A model generated the notes under the pieces. The model did not search any database, was not told the origin of the DNA, and saw nothing but the letters and a program-made list of their open reading frames with translations. The position numbers were made by a program, and so were the translations under genes. From Phycisphaerae bacterium (GTDB lineage: Bacteria; Planctomycetota; Phycisphaerae; Sedimentisphaerales; Anaerobacaceae), in NCBI GenBank assembly GCA_016782865.1, contig JADHXR010000026.1, forward strand, positions 1-56,336: a DNA stretch of 56,336 nucleotides, given 5' to 3'. Shown one piece after another: positions 42,741-50,847 of this stretch (positions are counted from its first letter, which is position 1; each line of letters opens with the position of its first letter).

Positions 42741-44435
42741 TTAACGTTCTTGGCGGCGCCAACGATTTACAATCTCATCTACATCTATTATATTTTCAGG
42801 GCCATCTTTCCACTTAGCATAAAAATCAATATCTTCACTATTTGGCTTTGGATCGGGCTTATAAAACTGTAACCGCGTTGGAAGGGGAACCGCTTCTCCT
42901 AATGCCATAGCTTCTCCCCTGCCAAGCCCGGCAAGAATATCAACAAGATCACGCTCTGCTTCTGGAACTAAGCTTCTCACATAATTCTGATCGCTTGGAT
43001 TTGTAATTCGAAGGCATAGGAAGGTACCACATTGAGCCAGAACCGTCTCAGATACTTCATGAGGACGCTGGCTTACAACACCTAATCCAACTCCATATTT
43101 GCGGCCTTCTTTTGCAATCCGCTCCATAGATTTACGAGAACCAGCAAACTGGGATTGTGATTCTCTTGGGATATATGCATGAGCTTCCTCACATATTAGA
43201 AGAAGTGGAAATTCTCGATACTGCGGATTCCAATAATTAAACTCGAAGGCAAGTCGTCCGATTTGCGCTGCAACCGTAGGTCTAACATCAAATGGAACTG
43301 AACTCAAGTCAATTACTGTTACAGGCCGCTTAGGCTCGCCAAGTCCTACGAAATCCCGAAGCATAGGAGCAAGAGTGTTGGATGCCTTTCTAATTTTGGG
43401 TTTGAGTAGAAAATCATACCGCGTGTCGTTTAGCTTACTTTCAAGTCGCATTAAAAATCGGTCGAAGTTTCCGAACATAGGCCCTTGCCTATTCCCAACT
43501 CGTTCGATATTCTTTGCCCGCACTTTTTCCAAAACATCGTTAAGAGAAAAATATATAGGAGTATCAACGGTTACCCTTTCGAGCCCAAGAGGTGGTTTGG
43601 CGGTTGTGTTTTCTTCCTGTCGCCCAGCCAGTAAGCAGTCACGAAAGAATGCCGTTTGATTTGTTGCTTCTCTCTCGTTGTGTTCAATGAGCAGATCGCA
43701 AAGCTCTGAGAACGTCATTAACCAATAGGGGATTTCCAATTCACGGGCGTCAACATATCGAAATATACTGTCATCAAATGCGGAATGACGAACATTTTTA
43801 TCATCAGTCCAGGAGTATTCTCCGTGCAAATCCAAGATTATTATATGTGCTTTCGGCATGACGGCCACTGCTCTTTGAACGAGATTTGCAACAGTCCAGG
43901 ATTTGCCTGCACCGGTTTGGCCAAGAATTGAAAAATGGCGGCCAAAGAGCGATGTGGGATCGAGACAAACTGTTAAAACGGGATGCGAAGAAAGATTTCC
44001 AACATCATATTGCTTAGACCGAAACTTTGAAAACATCACATCAATATCACTTGAACCTATCGCATGTACTTCGGCACCTGTTGTCGGATATGTACTCACA
44101 CCACGTTCAAATATACCATCTTCTTTTACCGACCCAATAGGTGTAAGATTTATAATACGTTGTGCATATGATAAGCGTATCGAATCTGCACTTGTATCGC
44201 CCTGAGTTAGAGGCGACAGTTTTTCCTGTTCAGTCATTCGAGTAATAAGGGCAAGAATTTTAATACTTCCTTGGGTAACTGACACATACGCCCCGATCTG
44301 ACCTACAAGAATATCTTCGTCACCTATGGTAACTTTTGGGACACTCCCTTGCTCATCCTCAATGAGCGACGCTGTGAGGAGACTGCCTTGTATATCAATA
44401 ACATGGCCTATAAGAGTATTTGTATGTTCAGTCAT
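42741..44435 (-). CDS. HerA-family ATPase of a SIR2-HerA defence pair
   Basis: A 564-residue HerA/FtsK-type DNA-translocating ATPase. The HAS-barrel-like N-terminus (about 1-110) is followed by Walker A GQTGAGKS (172-179), LDLHGEY, and Walker B LLICEEAHAYIP. The final part carries the Arg-finger region SQRPHEV. Its start follows the sir2 stop with no gap (44435 against 44436) and has GGAGG inside sir2, so the two are made together. SIR2-HerA complexes (also called Nezha) deplete NAD+ in infected cells. Confidence 0.92.
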   Translation of the reverse strand: MTEHTNTLIGHVIDIQGSLLTASLIEDEQGSVPKVTIGDEDILVGQIGAYVSVTQGSIKILALITRMTEQEKLSPLTQGDTSADSIRLSYAQRIINLTPIGSVKEDGIFERGVSTYPTTGAEVHAIGSSDIDVMFSKFRSKQYDVGNLSSHPVLTVCLDPTSLFGRHFSILGQTGAGKSWTVANLVQRAVAVMPKAHIIILDLHGEYSWTDDKNVRHSAFDDSIFRYVDARELEIPYWLMTFSELCDLLIEHNEREATNQTAFFRDCLLAGRQEENTTAKPPLGLERVTVDTPIYFSLNDVLEKVRAKNIERVGNRQGPMFGNFDRFLMRLESKLNDTRYDFLLKPKIRKASNTLAPMLRDFVGLGEPKRPVTVIDLSSVPFDVRPTVAAQIGRLAFEFNYWNPQYREFPLLLICEEAHAYIPRESQSQFAGSRKSMERIAKEGRKYGVGLGVVSQRPHEVSETVLAQCGTFLCLRITNPSDQNYVRSLVPEAERDLVDILAGLGRGEAMALGEAVPLPTRLQFYKPDPKPNSEDIDFYAKWKDGPENIIDVDEIVNRWRRQER

Positions 44436-45452
44436 TTATACCTCCTGGCTTAGTTTTTCAAAACTCCACAAGTTGGGGTGTCCCGGCCCTGTCTCTCCGT
44501 ACAACGAACACCGGTCTTTTGTTACAATAATTACATTGCTTTTATTGTACCATCGCTGAAATACATCCTCTTTGAGTTCAAGAGTAAAAATCAGCAAAGT
44601 AAAATCTGTACGAGCCAATCCATTTTCAATTACAGCATTAACGTGCTCATCACACATTCCATAACCAATTGAAACAAGTCGATTGACAAGAAAAGGACCC
44701 AAACGTAACATTCCCCTAAAATCTGACCACAAAGATGAATAGGGCAGAGCCATTGTGTCGGTAGCCTTACGATGCTGTGGTGGAATCATTAGTCTCTTCG
44801 TATTTAGTGGGATATCTCCACTGAAACCACATCGGCGTATGCCATTGGTTGTGCATTCATACCAGCCGATAGAACCATGAAGTTTGAACAAATGTATTAT
44901 GCCTGTATCTAGTCGCCATTGAGGTCCTCTATATCCCTTGTGCACGGGTCCTCTACGTTTTTGGAAAACGTCCGGTGAAAAATATGCAAGTTCGGCACCC
45001 ATAAAACCATCAATCAAAAGAATCTTCTTAGCATCTGCCGCTCTTTCTATAAGTGGATCATAGTTCAAAGAGAAAATAGGAATCATTGGCTCGTTTCGTC
45101 GTGAAAGTCTTGTCAAAAACTCTGAGTGAATATCCAGTGATGGTGTAACAGTTGCAAGCTTTTCAGAAATTGCCTTTGTAACGCTATGTCGATGAGGGAT
45201 ATCACTGACACCACCGTCGTCTAATAAATCTAAGGCTTCTTCGAGGCCATTCGCCCCACCATCGAGCTTTTGTTGTATACCAGACCGTTCATTTGCAGGA
45301 ATGCGTTCTTGGATTACATCCCAAAGTCCGGTTGCAAGAGGATACCCATTCCCATTTAAAAATGATGAACCGGCACCTAACAGAAAGCCAACACGCTGAC
45401 TAGCCAGTTGCTGTCTAACTTTTTTCTCAAGCCTATTTAGAAAATCCGACAT
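44436..45452 (-). CDS. SIR2-like NADase, partner of HerA
   Basis: A 338-residue SIR2-type protein. NAD-binding GAGSS is at 26-30 (FLLGAGSSFL), the Asn/Asp block is IFSLNYDPLIERA, and the catalytic His lies in FKLHGSIGW. A C-terminal strand IGYGMCDEHVN is typical of defence SIR2s. ATG 45452 has AGGGAAG; a TTG in frame (45470) is less likely. The pair is followed by the mod-TIR-res operon with a 254-base gap. Confidence 0.9.
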   Translation of the reverse strand: MSDFLNRLEKKVRQQLASQRVGFLLGAGSSFLNGNGYPLATGLWDVIQERIPANERSGIQQKLDGGANGLEEALDLLDDGGVSDIPHRHSVTKAISEKLATVTPSLDIHSEFLTRLSRRNEPMIPIFSLNYDPLIERAADAKKILLIDGFMGAELAYFSPDVFQKRRGPVHKGYRGPQWRLDTGIIHLFKLHGSIGWYECTTNGIRRCGFSGDIPLNTKRLMIPPQHRKATDTMALPYSSLWSDFRGMLRLGPFLVNRLVSIGYGMCDEHVNAVIENGLARTDFTLLIFTLELKEDVFQRWYNKSNVIIVTKDRCSLYGETGPGHPNLWSFEKLSQEV

Positions 45453-45607
45453 TCTCTTCCCTGTGGCCAATTTTATTTTCTCTTTTTATCGCCCGGCGGG
45501 CTATATCTTTGTAACCCAACTAAAACAATCGATTTACAACCATTTTGACCTGTTTGCAATGCCACGATGTAAACTTACAACATCACGATTTAAGCCTGCA
45601 ACGAGAA

Positions 45608-45895
45608 CTATTTGCCCTGTTCATTATATTTTGGTTGAATACCCTTGATTGCGGCTGCTTCTTTCTTTTTTGCCTCGGTAATACTACCACACTGTTCGAT
45701 TTGAACCTTGGCACCGGGGACATAATCTTCCTGCCCTTGCAAATGTTCTTCAATCCGTTCTTCTACACGCCCTTTCTTTGCTACTCCCACATAATTGACA
45801 TTACCGCCTTTCGTTTTAATCTTGTACATAACAGGTTTGTCGTTGGGAAGTTTGCTGATACTTGTTTTGTTATTGTTGACCGTTTTCTTTGCCAT
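45608..45895 (-). CDS. Small GIY-YIG-type protein
   Basis: A 95-residue single-domain protein with a GIY-YIG pattern: VMYKIKTKGGNVNYVGVAKKG, then RVEERIEEHL supplying the Arg, and a later charged helix (TEAKKKEAAAIK). GIY-YIG domains cut DNA. It starts with GGAGTG upstream. It sits between the SIR2-HerA pair and the 94-residue protein, and its partner is unclear. Confidence 0.75.
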   Translation of the reverse strand: MAKKTVNNNKTSISKLPNDKPVMYKIKTKGGNVNYVGVAKKGRVEERIEEHLQGQEDYVPGAKVQIEQCGSITEAKKKEAAAIKGIQPKYNEQGK

Positions 45896-45916
45896 CTCTA
45901 CACTCCTTTCAGGAAG

Positions 45917-46201
45917 TTAATTTGCCTCGATCCATTCAGAAACTAAGGTCGAATAGTCATTGAATTCAAGCTCGTCTTCTTTGATATTCAAAGAGTTAGA
46001 CATTTCGGTGAGTTCCTTTTTGAAAACTTTATATCTTTGGATTTTCGCGAAACCGCCAGAAATGTTCTTTTGTTTTGAAGCATTTCTAAGCCAATTTGTA
46101 ACTAGTATAATAGCATTTTCGGGTTTGCTATCATGGTGCTTAATGCCTTGACCTGATATATCTGACATGAATTTTTGATATCTATATTCTGTCTTATCCA
46201 T
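45917..46201 (-). CDS. 94-residue protein beside the TIGR04141 gene
   Basis: Soluble, mostly helical, with a conserved-looking block SKPENAIILVTNWLRNASKQ and a C-terminal LEFNDYSTLVSEWIE. I cannot name the family. It begins 35 bases after the TIGR04141 gene and ends 22 bases before the GIY-YIG protein, so all three are likely co-transcribed. It may be a regulatory or antitoxin-like partner; this is inference. Confidence 0.6.
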   Translation of the reverse strand: MDKTEYRYQKFMSDISGQGIKHHDSKPENAIILVTNWLRNASKQKNISGGFAKIQRYKVFKKELTEMSNSLNIKEDELEFNDYSTLVSEWIEAN

Positions 46202-46235
46202 TTTGTGTAACCTTTCTGTAACCTCGAAAATAAAA

Positions 46236-47846
46236 TCAATCCGTTTCTTGTACAGTTGTATTTATCTTTATCAAAAAGACAGGATACCCTACCATTTCAA
46301 GGCGTCTTTCGGCATTCTTAAGGCTTACTTTGCTGAAGAAGGGTATATTTAATTCTTTATCAAAACGGCTTATAATTGCATAAATGATTTTATACTCGGA
46401 TGGTTGTATACTAGCGGTATTAGAAAGTTTATGACTTTTCGGCAATTCGCCATTTACTTTGTTACGGAATTCTTTATCAGCCCGAAACAATTCACCAGAT
46501 ACAAGTCCCTGATTAAAAAGATGACTTAGAACAGACGAACCCCCATAGCGTTTGACATGAATCATTTCTTTGGCTGTTGAAAATAAATCACAAAATTCAA
46601 TTCTACTATGCCCGCCACCATAGGTAATGTTCTTCTTGTCCATAAGACAAATACTATTCATATTTTGTGCTACTTTTTCGTTATAGTCTCCTTCGTACTC
46701 ATGATTATATTCCGGCAGCGACAAATTGATTTCTTTTCTTAAAAGCCCATGATACGTTTCATTAACCTGTGTAACAAAATTAGCTGCAATCTTGTACCAT
46801 TTTCCATTAGTCAACAAAAATACAGAGTCGTTCTGTTCCATTTCGCAATAAAGGCAATTAAATGCTTTCCATTGATGTTTTACGATATCAGAGCTTGAAC
46901 TGTAACAAAGGATCTTATGCTTTGTGAACATATCCAGAGAGGCTTGGCTATAATCTTCATCGATCAAAAGACCTTTTAGGAACCCCTGAATCTCAATATC
47001 ATCCAGTTTAACATCTGTGTTTTCATGTGAATAGCAAAATCCTTCCACGTCCTCCCAGTCGATAATTTCAGGAATTGCCATCCATAATTTATTGAGAGCT
47101 TTAACCTTTACTTTCTCTATCATGCTCTCATTTAGCGTATCGACTGTTGTCTTGCTCTTTATTTCTGAAATTTGGTCAATCCACCCGAAATTTTCTTTGT
47201 AATCATCTTTGCAGTAATATTGAAAACATTGCTTTAAGAAACCTTCTATCGTGTTTATATCAACCTTTACGGATACTCCTAAAGCATCCTTGCCAGTAAT
47301 AGTTTTCCCGAAAATTTGGCTCTTAGATTTTCCTGTTACACCCAGAATCAAATCCTGTTCAATGTCAATTCCAAAATCAGCAATAACGCTATTCGAGCTG
47401 ACCTGCTCCCTGGACTGTTTGGGAACATTTGACATATTTTTCTTGTCGACGCTTCTTAACTGTGTCTCATCAACAGCATTTAAAACTACTTTTAGCCCAA
47501 ATCTCTCTTCGATGACTCCAGGTTTTAATAAGTGACGGCCTACACCGAATGGAATGGTGAAAAATCTATATTCCTCGTTGCTAGTTTTTATTCTGGCCAG
47601 AAACAATCCCTGTGAAGACGAATTTTCAAGCTTAAAATCTTCAGGTGTTTCAAGGAAAAACTTCTGTATCCATTCGGGCGGATGACTATACGAATCTTTT
47701 GTGTACAATACAAACGATTCGTCGTCATTAAGATTATGCGCTGTTACTTTTCCAGTATCTTTTAGAATTGATTCAGGCGTGTTGAGTTCTTCTTTAATCA
47801 AGTAAATTGACAACCTATTTCTATTTGTTTTGGTCTTATTTTTCAT
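46236..47846 (-). CDS. TIGR04141/DUF6119 sporadically distributed protein
   Basis: A 536-residue protein, markedly AT-rich in codon use. Blocks that match my memory of TIGR04141 (DUF6119) are NRLSIYLIKEE, RFFTIPFGVGRHLLKPG, ERFGLKVVLNAVDETQLRS and ADFGIDIEQDLILGVTG. The biochemical activity is unsettled; the family is patchy across genomes and often lies in defence islands. The start is uncertain: ATG 47846 is used because the family begins at KNKTKTNRNRLSIYLIK; a GTG at 47924 would add 26 residues. It is the first gene at the right edge of the island. Confidence 0.8.
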   Translation of the reverse strand: MKNKTKTNRNRLSIYLIKEELNTPESILKDTGKVTAHNLNDDESFVLYTKDSYSHPPEWIQKFFLETPEDFKLENSSSQGLFLARIKTSNEEYRFFTIPFGVGRHLLKPGVIEERFGLKVVLNAVDETQLRSVDKKNMSNVPKQSREQVSSNSVIADFGIDIEQDLILGVTGKSKSQIFGKTITGKDALGVSVKVDINTIEGFLKQCFQYYCKDDYKENFGWIDQISEIKSKTTVDTLNESMIEKVKVKALNKLWMAIPEIIDWEDVEGFCYSHENTDVKLDDIEIQGFLKGLLIDEDYSQASLDMFTKHKILCYSSSSDIVKHQWKAFNCLYCEMEQNDSVFLLTNGKWYKIAANFVTQVNETYHGLLRKEINLSLPEYNHEYEGDYNEKVAQNMNSICLMDKKNITYGGGHSRIEFCDLFSTAKEMIHVKRYGGSSVLSHLFNQGLVSGELFRADKEFRNKVNGELPKSHKLSNTASIQPSEYKIIYAIISRFDKELNIPFFSKVSLKNAERRLEMVGYPVFLIKINTTVQETD

Positions 47847-48134
47847 TTTCGAAAAGTCCAAATTAAATATTTTGCAGCTTTTATCCTGTCTTCCTGTCAA
47901 AGAGCTTTCTTTCTCCGTGCCCACTCAATCGGCTATCGAACTGAACCGTGCCTTCATTATCGGTATAATCAGTAAAAAGTAAACCGCAAAAGCAGCCTTC
48001 AAATGAGTGTTGTTTGATAAAATGGGTAAGCTTGCGAGTTCGCCAATTTGTTGCACGTGTGAGTTGAATCCGCAATCGCAAATCCCAAATCCAATATCAC
48101 GGCTTCCATTGTTGTGCCAGTCCCTTATCGCTGA
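47847..48134. other. Right edge of the defence island
   Basis: About 290 bases without a supported gene, carrying a TTGACA hexamer on the minus strand near 47900 and a short AATCC/AAATC tandem at 48066-48097. The composition returns towards the GC-richer backbone from here on. The decayed DUF1573 gene begins immediately after. Confidence 0.5.
48066..48097. repeat. AATCGCAAATCCC-type short tandem repeat
   Basis: AATCCGCAATCGCAAATCCC followed by AAATCCAATATC: an imperfect heptad-like tandem. Similar tandems are at 35071-35088 and, in a coding region, at 56030-56064. Confidence 0.5.
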
Positions 48135-48935
48135 ATTGGCAAAAGACCCCCCGTCACGCCGACAGAACTCACCGAACCGCTGAAAAAGGCTGCCAGTGCG
48201 CCTGATCTCAACGGACTCTCGCCGAGAATCACGTTTGAGAAATTGGCGCATGATTTCGGCGAAGTTTCACCTAACTCAATGAACACGGGCCAGATCAAGT
48301 TCACGAATACCGGACAGGCCTTATTGAAGATCACGGAAGTTGGCAGATGCTGTGGTGTCGTCGCCAAGTTGGACAAGGATAAGACCGAATATGCGCCGGG
48401 CGAGAGCGGGGCAGTGAAAATAGAGTGGAGATCGGGATCTCAGCGAAGTGTTTTTAAGCGCCAACTGGTTGTGCATAGTAACGACGCGGCAAGTCCCACG
48501 ACCAACCTGGCCATACAGGCCAAGGTTGTGCTCAAAGTAACCTGGGAGCCGAAAAGACTGAGACTATACCTTGATAAGGAGAATGCCGGTGGTCCTAAAG
48601 TCACAATCAGCAGTCTCGATAATCAGCCGTTTTCAATAGGTGGGTTCAAATCAACCGGTGATTGCATGACTGCTGATTTTGATCCTTCAGCAAAAGTGAC
48701 AAAACATGTTATTGAGCCCAAAGTCAAGATGGAGAAATTGCAGAAGAATCTCAAAGGGCGAATCAACATCAATTTGATGACCTCGGCTAAAGCCCTAAAA
48801 AACCTTGGCGTGTTGTTTGTTCTTTTCTTCAACATTTCGATGATTATTACTTGCCCTTACTTTCCAGATTCTGTTCCTCAGGCTTGGTCATGTTCAGTTC
48901 CATTTTCCTGTATTCGAAGCACAGTCTGCCAATGA
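48135..48935 (+). pseudogene. DUF1573-domain protein, truncated at both ends
   Basis: The frame opens after a TGA (48132-48134) with no start and no signal peptide, then reads like an exported planctomycete DUF1573 protein: FEKLAHDFGEVSPNSMNTGQ, FTNTGQALLKITEVG and EYAPGESGAVKIEW. The expected CGC motif is replaced by RCCG. After about 48790 (KNLKGRININL) the similarity stops and a hydrophobic unrelated tail follows. It looks like a gene worn at both ends; the first loss may have come with arrival of the island. Confidence 0.75.
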
Positions 48936-48964
48936 GTCAGGCTGTTCTTGGTTGACTTGAAGGT

Positions 48965-49630
48965 TCAGGATTTCAAGATCTTGCTCTCTGTTCCTGCGAT
49001 CAGTCTCTTTATGTTTTCACGGTGTCGGATGATGACCATCACTGGTATCGCAACCGCCGTGATGACTACCGGCCACAAGCTGCCAAGCTCCCAGCCGGGA
49101 ACCAGAACTATCGCCAGGATCAGGGCAAGCGGAAAAACGACCGACGCAAGAATCGAAGCCAGCGATACGTAGCGAAGCGTCAGAACGACTATCAACCATG
49201 TCGCCAGCGCGAACAAAGCACAGACTGTGAAATAGGGCCAAAGGCCCAGCGCTACGCCAAAACTGGTTGCCACGCCCTTGCCACCTTTGAATCTCACGTA
49301 TATCGGGAAGATATGACCCATAATTGCAGCGCAGCCGACCGCGAGCCATAACCAGAGCAGGACGACTCTTTCGCCTTGTGATTGATTGGGCCCGGTGCTG
49401 GCCAGATGCAACGTCGCGAGCATCGGAATCAGGCCTTTTAGCACGTCGAGGGCGAAGCAGAAATAGGCCCATTTTCTGCCGAGGGCGCGGGAGACATTGG
49501 TAGCGCCGATATTGCCAGAACCGATCGAACGCAAATCCTTGCCGTGGGCCTTGGCTATGAGCAACCCGAACGGTATCGAGCCAAGCAGATACGCGGCAAC
49601 TATGGCGAGCGGGAAAACTTTGTACGTCAT
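48965..49630 (-). CDS. plsY: Glycerol-3-phosphate acyltransferase PlsY
   Basis: An inner-membrane enzyme that moves an acyl group from acyl-phosphate to glycerol 3-phosphate, the first step of phospholipid synthesis. The 221 residues have about five or six membrane segments and the three loops SIPFGLLIAKAHGKDLRSIGSGN, GHIFPIYVRFKGGKGVATSFG, and IIRHRENIKRL. The start overlaps the preceding glycosyltransferase stop (ATGA-type, 49627-49630). It is the last gene of the envelope cluster. Confidence 0.96.
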   Translation of the reverse strand: MTYKVFPLAIVAAYLLGSIPFGLLIAKAHGKDLRSIGSGNIGATNVSRALGRKWAYFCFALDVLKGLIPMLATLHLASTGPNQSQGERVVLLWLWLAVGCAAIMGHIFPIYVRFKGGKGVATSFGVALGLWPYFTVCALFALATWLIVVLTLRYVSLASILASVVFPLALILAIVLVPGWELGSLWPVVITAVAIPVMVIIRHRENIKRLIAGTESKILKS

Positions 49631-50823
49631 TTTCGGTCTTTCCTCTCCAATATGGATTCATAAAGCTCATTCAGCTGCCCGGCAGCTCGGTTGATAGAAA
49701 TATTATCTCTGAGATTGTCCTCGGCAATCGCCTGCGATGCATCCAGGATGTTAGACGTGTCGGTGAAATGACCGACGGCTTCAGCAAGTGAACTCGTATT
49801 CTCAGGGGTGTCGATCACCTTGCCGTGCCGGTCCTTAACAAATAGATCGGTCGCGCCGTTGAACCGGGTCGTTATCACCGGCCTGCCGGCCGCCAGGGCC
49901 TCGAGAATAAACCTGCTGGAAGGATCGTAAAAGGTAGGCAGCACGGCGACGTCGGCTATCGACAGAACGTTCTGAATATGACTGACAGTGCCGAGGAAAA
50001 CGACTCTCCTGCCCATTGGCGGAGCGTTAAGTTTCTGTGCGAGTTCCGTGTATTTGAGTCTTTTGCCGCCTCCGACGACAATCAAATAACCTTTGCGCTG
50101 GGCCTCGTGACGTGCCGCCACAGACATTGCTCTGATCAAAGGCGCCAGTCCTTTTAGTCTGAAATTATTTGCCACGAACAGGAATAGAACCGGGTCATCG
50201 GATTCTTTGATGCGCAGTTTAGCCAATACTTCTGCACGGAGTCTGTCGGCCTGAGCACGGTTGATCGGTCTGCCGGTCTTGACGCCGTTCGGTATGATCA
50301 CTATTCGCCGCTCATCCGTGCCATAGCGTTGTTTGAACTGCTCGGCGACGTACCGCGAAAGGGCGGCGATGACCGGCCCGTCCGCTCTCTGTGCCAGCTT
50401 GCGCTCGGCATGCACGAGCACGGTCCGGCGCCAGTTAGTGAAGGCCGTTAATTTCTTATACCGTTCGACAAACTTGTTCTCGTAGCTGGCGGCATTGCGC
50501 AGGATGGACTCGGCATAGGCTCCCCCGCGCGGCTGATAGACATCGGCGAATTCAAAGGGCAGGACGCTGTGAATAATCTCATAACTCCTCTGCGACAAGT
50601 GCTCTCTCAGCGCCCTCTCGAAAGTGAAATAACCGACACGCCTGCCGGTCGTGTTCGGGCACAGAATATGGACATTACTGGTGTCCGTTCGGCCCTTTGC
50701 GGCAATAACATCCACTTCGAGATCGAGCCCTGACAAAGCCGCCGCCAGCTCGAGGACCGAGCGTTCGGCGCCCCCGAGAGCTACATTAGCGCGTTCTATT
50801 ATGATTGCGACTTTTCTCTTCAT
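49627..50823 (-). CDS. GT4-family glycosyltransferase
   Basis: A 398-residue GT-B glycosyltransferase, likely acting on lipopolysaccharide core. ALGGAERSVLELAAAL is the N-terminal motif; VVIPNGV-type loop IIPNGVKTGRPINR, LFVANNFRLKGLAPLIRA, and PTFYDPSSRFILEALAAGRPVI give the donor-binding E-x7-E region. It overlaps plsY by 4 bases and follows the GT9-kinase fusion by 24 bases. The exact sugar is unknown; WaaG-like is a guess. Confidence 0.9.
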   Translation of the reverse strand: MKRKVAIIIERANVALGGAERSVLELAAALSGLDLEVDVIAAKGRTDTSNVHILCPNTTGRRVGYFTFERALREHLSQRSYEIIHSVLPFEFADVYQPRGGAYAESILRNAASYENKFVERYKKLTAFTNWRRTVLVHAERKLAQRADGPVIAALSRYVAEQFKQRYGTDERRIVIIPNGVKTGRPINRAQADRLRAEVLAKLRIKESDDPVLFLFVANNFRLKGLAPLIRAMSVAARHEAQRKGYLIVVGGGKRLKYTELAQKLNAPPMGRRVVFLGTVSHIQNVLSIADVAVLPTFYDPSSRFILEALAAGRPVITTRFNGATDLFVKDRHGKVIDTPENTSSLAEAVGHFTDTSNILDASQAIAEDNLRDNISINRAAGQLNELYESILERKDRK

Positions 50824-50847
50824 CGCAAAATACCAATCGTAGTCTTC

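Noticed and set aside
35261..48134. BREX or DISARM system
   Set aside because: No PglX, PglZ, BrxC, DrmA or DrmB-type protein is present; the methyltransferase pairs with a type III-like Res.
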